A DNA stretch of 64,000 nucleotides from Undibacterium cyanobacteriorum (GTDB lineage Bacteria > Pseudomonadota > Gammaproteobacteria > Burkholderiales > Burkholderiaceae_D), in contig NZ_CP133720.1 of assembly GCF_031326225.1 (NCBI RefSeq), positions 1 through 64,000 of the forward strand. The letters are read 5' to 3'. The position numbers were made by a program, and so were the translations under genes. Below are positions 24,953 through 33,739 of the stretch, one piece after another. Each line of letters starts with the position of its first letter. The first letter of the stretch is position 1. The notes under the pieces were generated by a model. It made no database searches and was not told the origin of the DNA. It saw nothing but the letters and a program-made list of their open reading frames with translations.

Positions 24953-25004
24953 TTGTAGGCGCCCATCGTTAAATGACAAAACATCTTTTTATGTATTTAC
25001 TGAA

Positions 25005-25038
25005 TTGAATTTACCTCTTAATCAAGGTATAACTTGAT
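25005..25038 (+). promoter_or_regulatory. Promoter with a palindrome over the -10 box
   Basis: TTGAAT (25005-25010) and TATAAC (25028-25033) have a 17-base spacer. ATCAAG-GTATAA-CTTGAT (25021-25038) is a perfect 6+6 inverted repeat centred on the -10 box, the position of a repressor operator. It precedes the HD-GYP / phosphatase / hybrid kinase operon, leaving a leader of about 125 bases. The rest of the 24953-25165 gap shows nothing else. Confidence 0.5.
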
Positions 25039-25165
25039 CGGATACAAGACATTCGAGAGCTTTAGCGAAGTAAAGATTAAAGCCTCTTAATTATAAAAAT
25101 ACACCTTAGAGCTGTCTGTATGTACAAAAATAGTGACGCTGGCGCAGTTGATAAGGCGAATTTTT

Positions 25166-26341
25166 ATGGGATTGGTACAGCAAGCGCAAGAAGCAAAAGA
25201 CATTAGCATTTTGGTGGTGGATGACACCAAAGAAAACCTCACAGTCATAGGGCATCTTCTACGCCCTCTTTATCATGTGCGCGTCGCCAACTCTGGTGCA
25301 CGAGCACTCGAGATCGCCTTCGCACAACCCCAACCTGACTTGATCCTACTCGACGTCATGATGCCTGAAATCGATGGCTATGAAGTATTACGTCGGCTCA
25401 GAGCAGATCCTTCAACGCATGATATTCCGGTGATCTTTGTCACCGCCATGGATGCAGACGAGGATGAGGAGCATGGTCTACTCTTGGGGGCCGTCGATTA
25501 TCTCACCAAGCCAGTGAAACCCGCTTTGCTGCTGGCACGCGTAAAGACCCAGCTGGAATTGAAAGCAGCTCGTGATTTCCTCGCCAATCAAAACGCTTAC
25601 CTTGATGCGGAGGTGCATAGGCGCATGGCGGAAAATGATCTCATCAAAGATTTTGCCCTGCATGCGATGGCAACCCTCGCCGAAAAGCGCGATAACGAAA
25701 CTGGTAATCACCTGCATAGAACCAAAGCTTACGTCGAAGCTCTGATGGAAGTTTTGAAAGAGCATCCACGTTTTGAGCAAGAATTGAGAGATCCCGAAAC
25801 GCGACGCCGAATCGGCAAAGCGGCACCCTTGCACGACATTGGTAAAGTTGGCATTCCCGATGCGATTCTTTTGAAGCCCGGGAAATTGACTCCCGATGAG
25901 TTTGAAATTATGAAGACGCACGCGGCGATTGGCGCGCAAACAATTCAAGAAGCGATCATGAGCGTGCAACGCGCTCAAGCCGAACTAGGTGAGACCGAGC
26001 CAGCTACCTTGCGTGCTCTCGACTTTTTAGAGATTAGCAAACAGATCGCCGGTGGTCATCATGAAAAATGGAATGGCTGTGGTTATCCTTTGGGTTTGGT
26101 TGGCGACGCCATTCCTCTCCCTGCTCGTCTCATGGCAATCGCCGATGTGTTTGATGCGCTGATGTCGAAACGACACTATAAGCGCGCTTTCAGCTTCGAG
26201 GACACCGTGAATTTGATCAGAGAGGGGCGCGGCGAGCACTTTGACCCAGACATCCTTGATGCATTTGTTCTGATTAAGGACAAGTTCCTTGAGATCGCGA
26301 TGCGCTATGCTGATTTACCGAACATTGGAGATCAGCCATGA
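25166..26341 (+). CDS. Response regulator with HD-GYP c-di-GMP phosphodiesterase output
   Basis: I start at ATG 25166, nine bases after AAGG, giving 391 residues. The receiver domain (about 12-135) has acidic pair Asp19/Asp20, phospho-acceptor Asp63 and a KP motif. A short helix leads to an HD-GYP domain (about 175-385), with metal ligands His223/Asp224 in HDIGKVGIPD and the GYP signature HHEKWNGCGYP. HD-GYP enzymes hydrolyse c-di-GMP to GMP or pGpG. Phosphorylation by the hybrid kinase two genes downstream is a natural hypothesis. Its TGA overlaps the ATG of the next gene (ATGA), so translation is coupled. Confidence 0.93.
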   Translation: MGLVQQAQEAKDISILVVDDTKENLTVIGHLLRPLYHVRVANSGARALEIAFAQPQPDLILLDVMMPEIDGYEVLRRLRADPSTHDIPVIFVTAMDADEDEEHGLLLGAVDYLTKPVKPALLLARVKTQLELKAARDFLANQNAYLDAEVHRRMAENDLIKDFALHAMATLAEKRDNETGNHLHRTKAYVEALMEVLKEHPRFEQELRDPETRRRIGKAAPLHDIGKVGIPDAILLKPGKLTPDEFEIMKTHAAIGAQTIQEAIMSVQRAQAELGETEPATLRALDFLEISKQIAGGHHEKWNGCGYPLGLVGDAIPLPARLMAIADVFDALMSKRHYKRAFSFEDTVNLIREGRGEHFDPDILDAFVLIKDKFLEIAMRYADLPNIGDQP

Positions 26342-27000
26342 TATCGATGCCATCCGCCCATAAATCTCTTGTCTTATTCTGCCTGACTATATTTTTCTCG
26401 ACCCTTTCAAACTCTAGCCTGGCGCAAGATGTTAAGTCAGAATTCGTCGAACGTTTTGCAGACGCAAACCTATTTAATGAGATAAAAAAAGGTGGTTATG
26501 TTCTCTATATGCGTCATGGCACCACCGATAACAGTCGTGCTGATCAAGTACATATCGAAAACTTCAATGATTGCGATTCACAGCGTATTTTGAATGATGA
26601 GGGACGCAAGCTTGCGTCCCGTATTGGCCAACTTTTGCGTAAGGCTGAGATCCCCATTGCTGAAGTATTTTTTGGACCGATGTGTCGAACTCGCGAAACC
26701 GCTGAGCTAGCATTTCAAGGCACACAAATTCACCTTCGATCTCATCGTGCACTTGCTTCGTCCGCCAATCTTACCAGCGCAGAAAAAGTACAGATGCTGC
26801 GAGAGATGAAGCAACTCATTACCAAGCCTTTAGCAGACAAAACGAACCGCATGTTGATATCGCATGCGCCGAATTTGGCAGATCTAATGAAATACTTCGT
26901 GAAGCCAGAGGGCACTATCGTGGTTTTGAAGCCTCAAGGCGAGCAATTTGAGTATGTCGCAAGTATTCCGCCCAAGTTGCTAGAACAATTTGTGAAGTAA
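26338..27000 (+). CDS. Exported histidine phosphatase (RHG) family protein
   Basis: The 220-residue protein has an N-terminal signal peptide (hydrophobic core about 10-27, cleavage after SLAQ) and a histidine phosphatase core. The phospho-accepting histidine is His60 in YMRHGTTDN. The second arginine motif is CRTRETAELAF (RTRET), and the second active-site His lies in LISHAPNLADL near residue 182. Periplasmic relatives include Ais-like phosphatases. The neighbouring hybrid kinase has an Hpt domain, the substrate type of the cytosolic RHG phosphatase SixA, but the signal peptide here would place this enzyme outside the cytoplasm. Its start overlaps the HD-GYP stop. Confidence 0.88.
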   Translation: MISMPSAHKSLVLFCLTIFFSTLSNSSLAQDVKSEFVERFADANLFNEIKKGGYVLYMRHGTTDNSRADQVHIENFNDCDSQRILNDEGRKLASRIGQLLRKAEIPIAEVFFGPMCRTRETAELAFQGTQIHLRSHRALASSANLTSAEKVQMLREMKQLITKPLADKTNRMLISHAPNLADLMKYFVKPEGTIVVLKPQGEQFEYVASIPPKLLEQFVK

Positions 27001-27019
27001 TCAGGCCAGGGGTCTTCGT

Positions 27020-30000
27020 ATGTCACAAGCTCATCCTGAACCTCATTCTCGTTCCATTCGATTTCTCCTCTATTTTTTTATACCTGTTGCTATTGCTCTG
27101 ATTGCGGGTGCCGCTTTTGATATTGAGACTCGTCGTCAATTAAGTCAGACCCAACAAGCACTAGCTGAGGACCAAGAGCAGGATTTACAGTCCGCCAAAT
27201 TAGCCTCGTCGATGGGACGCGACATGACCGAACTGCAAAAAATGGTCACGGAATCTTTGACCCAGGCAGAGATCGGGAAAATTGATGAAGCGGAAGCCTA
27301 TCGTATCCATACCTTGGTTGTGGATCGTGTCGCTCTGCTAGAAAAACAATTGCTCATGCTTGGTGGCGCGCATGGGAGTGAATTGATTCAGACAAAAATG
27401 CCGGCAGCTGGCAAAGCCTTTGTCGGCTTTCGTGAGTTTGTTATTCGAAGCACGGATCTGATTTCGATTGATCCTAAAACAGCTCGAGCACATTTGAGTC
27501 GCGCGGCTGAACAATTCGCCGAGCTGAATTTACTGCTGTCGGATATTACGCTCGCATACACCAATCAAGCCCAACAAACCAGTGAAGAGTCGCGCAAGAC
27601 GCTGGCGAGTTTATCGTTGCAACTCACCATGGTGAGTTGGATAGGCACGCTTTTCATGATCTTATGTTGGCTTGCAATTTCGATGAAGTTAGCGCGTCGA
27701 ATTGATTTGATTAATCGTGGTTTGCGTCGTTTGACCTTAGGAAATGTGCACGGCCATCAGCAACAGGATGTGTTTCAAGCGATTGAATCGATCGCACGCA
27801 AGAAGACTTCAATCGTTGGCGATTTGGCCAATGCTGTTCTCGTGTTTCGACAAACCCAAGAGGAGCGTACTGCAACCCAGCTCGAATTAAAGGAACGTGA
27901 AAATCTATATTCCAGCATCGTTGGTCAGGCGCCGATTGGAATAGCGACCTTGGACTTGGATACTCTCCACTTTTCGAGCTTTAATGACGCGATGTTGAAG
28001 AGTCTTGGATTTGAAGGCGACGAGTTCAAGCTACTTACTTTGTATGACATTCAGGCGATTTGGAGTCAAGCAGAGGTCAATTCAAAAATTGATGAAATCA
28101 TCCAGAACGGTGGCGCTGAGTTTGAAAATCAGCATCGCACTAAGCAAGGCGAAGTGCGTGAATTTTGGATCTCGATACGACCATTGCAGCTGCGCTCAGG
28201 AACAGTCCTCAGCGGTGTTTGGGTAGACATTACCAAGCGTAAACAGGCAGAGAGAGAGTTAGCACAATATCGCGATGAGCTTGAAGTTTTGGTTGCGCAC
28301 CGTACGGCGAAACTAGAAGCGACCACTTCGACACTTGAACGACAATCACTTGAACTGTTGCAAACCAATGAAGAACTGAAGCTTGCTAGGGATGCTGCAG
28401 AGGAGGCCAACCGCGCTAAGAGCTCGTTCTTGGCGAATATGAGTCATGAAATTCGTACGCCAATGAACGCCATTATTGGGCTGACTCATTTGATTCGTCG
28501 AGATGCGCAAAGTGATCAACAGCGCAATCAATTGGATAAAGTCGCGGGTGCGGCGATGCATTTGCTATCGATCATTAACGATATCCTTGATTTCTCAAAA
28601 ATAGAAGCGGGCAAACTCACGCTTGATCCAACCGATTTCGAATTGGAACGTGTGATTGCTAATGTGTTTGCGCTGACGAGCGAAAAAGCCGAAGCCAAGG
28701 GCTTGGAAGTGGTGGCTCGTATTGGTGGATTACCGCCGATGTTACACGGCGACGGAGTACGACTCGGGCAAATTCTTTTGAACTTTGTGGCGAATGCCGT
28801 CAAGTTCACTGATAAAGGTAGTGTAGTGGTACATGGACGGGTCGTGTCGCGGCAGGACGATCAGGTAGTTTTACGGTTTGAAGTGCGCGATACGGGAATA
28901 GGATTGACGCCAACTCAGCAGGCAAAATTATTCGCAGCCTTCCAACAAGCCGATATCTCTACCACAAGGACGTACGGCGGCACGGGTTTGGGATTGGCGA
29001 TCTCGAAGCGCTTAGCTGACTTGATGGGCGGCTCGGTCGGTGTTCAAAGTGAGTTTGGCAAAGGCAGTACTTTCTGGGTTGAGCTGCCGATGATCGTGAA
29101 CGATCATGCAGTACCGGTTCGCACCAATCCATTGCCGCCACGGACCAGAATTCTAGTCATCGATGATATGGAGGAGGCGCGCGCTTTATTGGTCGATATG
29201 TTGACCGCCATGGGCGCGCGTGCTGATTCGGTGCCCGATGGTGTGATGGCACTCGATTACGTGGTGAAAGCAGATGCTGACGGCGATCCCTATCAAATGA
29301 TATTCACCGATTGGCAAATGCCTGGTTTGACTGGTACGCAGACGTGGCAGAGAATTCGCTTGCAAGCACTTAATCTGTTGCCGGTCTGTGTGTTGGTGAG
29401 TGGCAGCAGCGGATGCCCGAGTGATGAAGCTTTGCAGGGTGGTTTTGCTGCATTTATCCCGAAACCAGTTATGCCTGCATTGTTGCATGAAGTCATTGAG
29501 AAACATTGGGGACAAGCTCAGGTCGTTTCTAACAGCCACTCCAAACATCAACAGCGTCATCGATTTAAGCCCGGTACGCGGATCTTGTTGGTGGAGGATA
29601 ATGAACTCAATCAAGAAGTCGCCAGCGAATTATTGCGTGATTTACAGTTTGAGGTGGACATTGCTGGCAATGGTGCAATCGCCATTGATAAAGTGCGCGA
29701 GACTTCGTATGCGCTGGTCTTGATGGATATTCAAATGCCCGTCATGGATGGCCTAAGCGCCGCTCGCAATATCCGCACCCTACCGCAAGGAAAAGATCTG
29801 CCTATCATTGCTATGACCGCTAATGCCTTCGCGGAAGATCGAACGGCAGCGATTGAAGCGGGCATGAATGATCATTTGGCGAAACCAGTGGATCCATTTT
29901 TGTTAGCGGGGATTCTGGCAACCTGGTTACCGGATTTGCTCGAAAACGATGAGGGAACAGTGGGAGCGGACGCTCCGTCATTGACGGCCCTTGAGGGTGG

Positions 30001-30586
30001 CCCATTGAAGCAGAAATTGACATCGATCGTCGGCTTGGATTTGTCGCGTGCGCTTCGCTCTGTCGCAGGGAACTCAAAGCGCTTGTGTCAGTTGTGGCAT
30101 CGTTTTATTGATGATCATCGCGACGAAGTCAAACAGATTCGTCTTCATTTTGAACAAGCCCAAGTAGCAGACGCGAAACGCCTTGTGCATACGCTGAAAG
30201 GTTTGGCTGCCACTTTAGGCTTTAGCTTGGTCGAACGTGAAGCGCAGGAACTCGAGAAAAAAATTGTGCAGGCGGTCAATATGTCGGAGCTGGAACCGAA
30301 TTTGCAATCCTTGGCTAAGCAACTTGATCATGTGATTAATCAGCTGGTGGCGGTGCTGCCAAATGAGCTGACTCCGGCACTGGTCGATGCTGAAAAATTG
30401 CGTGAAGGTCTTGTGCAATTGGAGCAGTTGTTGGCGAGTGACGATCTCGATGCGAGTAGCTTATATGCGGAGTTGCGGGGTGCGATTACTGCATTGGCGC
30501 CAGAGCTTGAAAAGCAATTAAACGCTGCAATTGAAAATTTCTCGTTTAAGGATGCTTTAGCGTTGCTCAAACAAATTGAGGTTTGA
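27020..30586 (+). CDS. Hybrid sensor histidine kinase with two receivers and an Hpt domain
   Basis: The 1188-residue protein resembles BarA/EvgS-type phosphorelay kinases. Order: TM1 (about 14-34), a helical periplasmic domain, TM2 (about 200-222), PAS (about 295-410), a coiled coil, HisKA with His476 (MSHEIRTPMN), HATPase (about 585-700), receiver 1 with Asp764, receiver 2 with Asp903, and a C-terminal Hpt domain with His1057 (VHTLKGLAATLG). Receiver 1 has IDD at its start and looks functional, although its GSSG stretch after beta 4 is unusual. It ends the operon with the HD-GYP regulator and RHG phosphatase, 19 bases after the latter, so a His-Asp-His-Asp relay ending on the HD-GYP receiver is plausible. 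Confidence 0.93.
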   Translation: MSQAHPEPHSRSIRFLLYFFIPVAIALIAGAAFDIETRRQLSQTQQALAEDQEQDLQSAKLASSMGRDMTELQKMVTESLTQAEIGKIDEAEAYRIHTLVVDRVALLEKQLLMLGGAHGSELIQTKMPAAGKAFVGFREFVIRSTDLISIDPKTARAHLSRAAEQFAELNLLLSDITLAYTNQAQQTSEESRKTLASLSLQLTMVSWIGTLFMILCWLAISMKLARRIDLINRGLRRLTLGNVHGHQQQDVFQAIESIARKKTSIVGDLANAVLVFRQTQEERTATQLELKERENLYSSIVGQAPIGIATLDLDTLHFSSFNDAMLKSLGFEGDEFKLLTLYDIQAIWSQAEVNSKIDEIIQNGGAEFENQHRTKQGEVREFWISIRPLQLRSGTVLSGVWVDITKRKQAERELAQYRDELEVLVAHRTAKLEATTSTLERQSLELLQTNEELKLARDAAEEANRAKSSFLANMSHEIRTPMNAIIGLTHLIRRDAQSDQQRNQLDKVAGAAMHLLSIINDILDFSKIEAGKLTLDPTDFELERVIANVFALTSEKAEAKGLEVVARIGGLPPMLHGDGVRLGQILLNFVANAVKFTDKGSVVVHGRVVSRQDDQVVLRFEVRDTGIGLTPTQQAKLFAAFQQADISTTRTYGGTGLGLAISKRLADLMGGSVGVQSEFGKGSTFWVELPMIVNDHAVPVRTNPLPPRTRILVIDDMEEARALLVDMLTAMGARADSVPDGVMALDYVVKADADGDPYQMIFTDWQMPGLTGTQTWQRIRLQALNLLPVCVLVSGSSGCPSDEALQGGFAAFIPKPVMPALLHEVIEKHWGQAQVVSNSHSKHQQRHRFKPGTRILLVEDNELNQEVASELLRDLQFEVDIAGNGAIAIDKVRETSYALVLMDIQMPVMDGLSAARNIRTLPQGKDLPIIAMTANAFAEDRTAAIEAGMNDHLAKPVDPFLLAGILATWLPDLLENDEGTVGADAPSLTALEGGPLKQKLTSIVGLDLSRALRSVAGNSKRLCQLWHRFIDDHRDEVKQIRLHFEQAQVADAKRLVHTLKGLAATLGFSLVEREAQELEKKIVQAVNMSELEPNLQSLAKQLDHVINQLVAVLPNELTPALVDAEKLREGLVQLEQLLASDDLDASSLYAELRGAITALAPELEKQLNAAIENFSFKDALALLKQIEV

Positions 30587-30654
30587 TGTTGTGCGGGTTA
30601 TAAGGATCACAAATACTAAACTTGTGATAACAGCTTGAAGTCTCGCAATTGAAA

Positions 30655-30729
30655 AGCGATAACGAAGCGATAACGAGGCGATAAGAAGACAATAAGAAGA
30701 CAATAAAAAAACAAAAAGGACAATAAAAA
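30655..30729. repeat. Degenerate 11-bp tandem repeat after the hybrid kinase gene
   Basis: Units read AGCGATAACGA, AGCGATAACGA, GGCGATAAGAA, GACAATAAGAA, GACAATAAAAA, then nine bases (AACAAAAAG) and GACAATAAAAA. Units change stepwise from GCGATAA to ACAATAA. The array lies about 70 bases after the kinase stop codon and runs into the terminator of the M4 protease. Confidence 0.8.
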
Positions 30730-30757
30730 AGCGTGTCCCAACAAGTGGGAACACGCT
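30722..30757 (-). terminator. Intrinsic terminator of the M4 protease gene
   Basis: On the minus strand AGCGTGTTCCCA pairs with TGGGACACGCT (one A bulged), followed by six Ts supplied by the end of the tandem repeat. Confidence 0.8.
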
Positions 30758-30804
30758 AGAAGGAAAACGTTTACTTGTGCGACGTGTGGCCTACGCCCCT
30801 TTGA

Positions 30805-32277
30805 TTAAGGCGCGCAGCTCACACCCACCGCAGCAAACGCTGCAGTCACGTCAGCTTTCACATAGCCACGATTGACAGCGGCTGTCTCAACGCCACAAGC
30901 ACCTTGGTTGAAAGTGCTGTTGGCAGTCCAGTACAAGCGATTGGCGTCAGCCATGACTTGGAATGCTTTTTGTGTATTCCAACCGGTCTTGGTTGCCAAC
31001 AAGTAGAAAGCCTTGTTATACACGCCGCTGGAGTAGTGAACGTCCAAAGTGCTGGTGAACTTAGAGGCATTGTCAATTGAACGGCCATCGAGGGGCGGAT
31101 TGTTCATGTAGCGTAAGGCACCCGATGCTTTGAAGATTTCAGCACCAACTTGGAAGTCGTTGCTGCCCTTCATGAAGAATTCTGCTGCTTCACCAGCCAT
31201 ATCGGAGAAAGCTTCGTTCATGCCACCAGACATACCGGAATAAACCAAGCCGGAGTTCTGTTCTGTGAAGCCGTGGCTGACTTCATGCGATGTCACGTCC
31301 AAAGAAACCAATGGATAGAAAGTTGTCGCGCCATCACCGAAATACATTGCTGTACCATCCCAGAATGCATTTTCGTAAGAACGTTTGTAGTGAACCTTCA
31401 TCAATAATTTTTGACTGATAGGACGTACGCCTAACCATGCTTGGTACATATTGAAGACCACGCCACCAAAATAGTGTGCGTCATTCATTGGCGCATAACC
31501 GCCATTAATCGTTTTCACGGTATTGCGTGGGCAAGTGAAGCTATGAGGTGCAGATGGCGTCTTGCTCAGAGAATTCATGTTGTAGGTCGCGACATTGGTG
31601 CTGTCGAGCGAGCATGTCGTACCAACTTGTTTGACATCCAAATTACCATATTTCACGCCATACTCGTATTGGCCAGTTTTGGTGTTGCCGCCAGGACCTG
31701 TACCGATCGTTGTGCTATGAATACCTTCCCAGCTATCGACCACGACACCAGTATTAGCGTCGAGCATGACGAATGGGCGACGTGGCTCATCCGTTGCAGT
31801 CGCAACGAAAGATACAACATACACCAAGTGTGCCTGGCCCTTATCGTTCAGGCGAACATACAAGGTGGCTTGATCGTTTTCCGTGTCGAAAATTTGAGTC
31901 TTTGTTTTGGCTTGTAACAATGCATCGGACTTGGAAAAGACCGGAGTCACACTTGCCAGATCACGATCGATATTGCGCAAAACGGCACCAGTCAAATGAC
32001 TCTTACCGTTTTTTTGTTTATGTTCCACCACTGTTTCATTCCAGACTGGAACGCCTTGATAGAGCTGTTGGTGACGAGTTACTGTCAAACCGTTTGCATA
32101 GTTCATGCCGCGTTCTGCGCGCAATTCGTGTTGTGCCAAACCTGCATGAGCATGTGCTGCGCCATTGCCTGGAACGGCTTTCATGACATCGCGGTGTGCT
32201 GCTTGCGCACTAAAGGCGGCTGCAATTAAGGATGCCAATAAAAGTGGCTTAGTCAGCAAATTGTGTTTCTGTAACAT
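30805..32277 (-). CDS. Secreted M4 family zinc metalloprotease (thermolysin/pseudolysin type)
   Basis: The 490-residue preproenzyme has a signal peptide (about 1-27, ending AAFSAQA), an FTP/PepSY propeptide (about 45-190) and the M4 catalytic domain. Zinc ligands His331 and His335 and the catalytic Glu332 form HEVSH, and the third ligand is Glu355 in GGMNEAFSD. A C-terminal domain carries the 'HYSSGVYNKAFYLLA' substrate-site helix with its active-site His. Such enzymes (vibriolysin, pseudolysin) are exported, usually by type II secretion, and degrade extracellular protein. Two cysteine pairs (around CSLDS and CPRNT, and CGVET and CAP) suggest disulphides. It is a single gene with its own terminator. 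Confidence 0.95.
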   Translation of the reverse strand: MLQKHNLLTKPLLLASLIAAAFSAQAAHRDVMKAVPGNGAAHAHAGLAQHELRAERGMNYANGLTVTRHQQLYQGVPVWNETVVEHKQKNGKSHLTGAVLRNIDRDLASVTPVFSKSDALLQAKTKTQIFDTENDQATLYVRLNDKGQAHLVYVVSFVATATDEPRRPFVMLDANTGVVVDSWEGIHSTTIGTGPGGNTKTGQYEYGVKYGNLDVKQVGTTCSLDSTNVATYNMNSLSKTPSAPHSFTCPRNTVKTINGGYAPMNDAHYFGGVVFNMYQAWLGVRPISQKLLMKVHYKRSYENAFWDGTAMYFGDGATTFYPLVSLDVTSHEVSHGFTEQNSGLVYSGMSGGMNEAFSDMAGEAAEFFMKGSNDFQVGAEIFKASGALRYMNNPPLDGRSIDNASKFTSTLDVHYSSGVYNKAFYLLATKTGWNTQKAFQVMADANRLYWTANSTFNQGACGVETAAVNRGYVKADVTAAFAAVGVSCAP

Positions 32278-32827
32278 AGTTTCAAGTCCCCATTCTGTTT
32301 GATTTTGGATCCGCTGAAATCTCGGAATCTCATATTTGAAATTCGAATTGATTTTGTTGAATCAATACACATCACTTGTGGTGATGTCTTTTTCTGGCGG
32401 TGTTATCACTAGGCCCGTTCTAGCAACAATGACAGGCTTCTTAATTTGTATGAAAAGTGTAATTTAATTTCTCAAAATGTATAAAGCAAAACTTCAATCA
32501 ATTTAGTTGAAAAAAGTGCAAAATTTTTGACATTTCCCTATGAGATTGCAAAATTTTATTTTGCAATTACGGGTGTTTTCCGTTGTTTATCGACGACAAA
32601 GAGGGTATAAAAGTAGATGATTTGATAACCAAATTCTGAAATTCATGAATTTTGGTGAATGATGCTAGGTCGTTTCGATGAGGCCCGTGTGACTCAAATA
32701 AGGAAAGTAGTGGGTATTTGAATCACATTTCTTAGGGATGTAGCGTGCCTCAAGCCTGATAGGAAACGTCTGGCTCGGGTGATATGTAGTGCGGAATCGA
32801 TGAAATGTTGTTGCGATTTTTGCTGAT
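32278..32827. other. AT-rich intergenic region upstream of the M4 protease
   Basis: This 550-base gap has no supported gene on either strand. It must hold the protease promoter (reading leftward). Notable elements are a perfect inverted repeat at 32369-32387 and a strongly AT-rich stretch at about 32430-32570. No tRNA-like or riboswitch-like fold was recognised. Confidence 0.4.
32369..32387. repeat. Inverted repeat ACATCAC-TTGTG-GTGATGT
   Basis: A perfect 7+7 palindrome with a five-base centre lies about 92 bases upstream of the protease start codon. It could be a regulator binding site or a hairpin in the protease leader. On the plus strand it is followed by CTTTTT, but no plus-strand gene precedes it. 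Confidence 0.45.
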
Positions 32828-32864
32828 AAAAAACCGCGAATTAGGGAATATTCGCGGTTTTTTT
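32828..32864 (-). terminator. Terminator of the HD-GYP/cyclase/SH3/M48 operon
   Basis: AAAAACCGCGAAT pairs with ATTCGCGGTTTTT around a short loop. It is flanked by A and T runs, so it works on both strands. It lies six bases after the M48 stop codon. Confidence 0.9.
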
Positions 32865-32869
32865 ATGAC

Positions 32870-33739
32870 TTATTTTCTCTTGCCAGTCAGGAGTTCTTTG
32901 ATATGTAAGTAACGATCCTCAACTGCAGGAAGGGTGTCGTAACGATCGAATTTAGAACCCATTACACGGTCAAGACGGTTGAGTCGCTCTCCTGCTGGGG
33001 GATGAGTAGAGAGTAACAAGTTGAGATCAGAGCCACTTCTACCTTGAATCGCTTGTAACGCTGCCGGTAGCCCAAAGGGTTCATAACCGGCGCGCGTGGC
33101 CAGTACCACGCCCATGCGGTCAGCTTCAAACTCAGAATCTTTGTCTAAGCCGACGCCATACAAGCCGATGACGGTGTTGAGCACCGCAAGAATATTTTTG
33201 TTCTTACTATTCGCATTGCCAGTAGCCTCTAGGGTAGTATCGCCAACACTCTTTAGAAAGGCAGTGGCATCGGCTTTTTTGATCGCTGAGAGGTGATGCT
33301 TTTTTACGACGTGGGAAGCCTCATGACCCAATACACCAGCTAGTTCCGCTTCACTGTTTAATCTTAGGAGGAGGCCTTTAGTAACAACGATGTAACCGCC
33401 TGGCGCGGCGAAAGCATTGGCGTCCTCAATATCGAGCACTACAAAAGTCCATGGAAGATCAGGACGTTCGCTATGCATCGTGACCCATCGGCCGACGCGA
33501 TTGACGTAAGCTTGTACTTCTTGGTTATCGAGTAGGGGGGCTAAGCTGAGCAAGTTCGCAGTCACTTCTTGGCCAAGCTCTATCTCTTCCGCCTCGTTGA
33601 ATTCCTTGATTGCTTTCACTCCATCCGTGGCTGTTTTTAGCAGCTTATTCAAATTGAATTGCGGTCCGGGTACGGCATTGACGGTTTGAGTAAGTAGGCT
33701 GATAGCAAGGGCTGTCGCTGTAAGGATATATCTCTTCAT
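32870..33739 (-). CDS. Exported M48 family metalloprotease
   Basis: The 289-residue protein has a signal peptide (1-22, ending VNAVPG) and an M48C catalytic domain. Zinc ligands are His139 and His143 with catalytic Glu140 (GHEASH), and the third ligand is Glu in DSEFEADRMGV (about 212). The motif NAFAAPGGYIVVTKGLL is characteristic of periplasmic M48 proteases of the BepA/LoiP group, which degrade misassembled outer-membrane proteins; it lacks BepA's TPR tail. It is the last gene of a four-gene minus-strand operon, and its ATG overlaps the stop codon of the SH3 gene by one base. Confidence 0.9.
   Translation of the reverse strand: MKRYILTATALAISLLTQTVNAVPGPQFNLNKLLKTATDGVKAIKEFNEAEEIELGQEVTANLLSLAPLLDNQEVQAYVNRVGRWVTMHSERPDLPWTFVVLDIEDANAFAAPGGYIVVTKGLLLRLNSEAELAGVLGHEASHVVKKHHLSAIKKADATAFLKSVGDTTLEATGNANSKNKNILAVLNTVIGLYGVGLDKDSEFEADRMGVVLATRAGYEPFGLPAALQAIQGRSGSDLNLLLSTHPPAGERLNRLDRVMGSKFDRYDTLPAVEDRYLHIKELLTGKRK

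Noticed and set aside
30655..30729. CRISPR array or insertion-sequence end
   Set aside because: Units are 11 bp, contiguous and without spacers; no terminal inverted repeats, transposase or cas genes are near.
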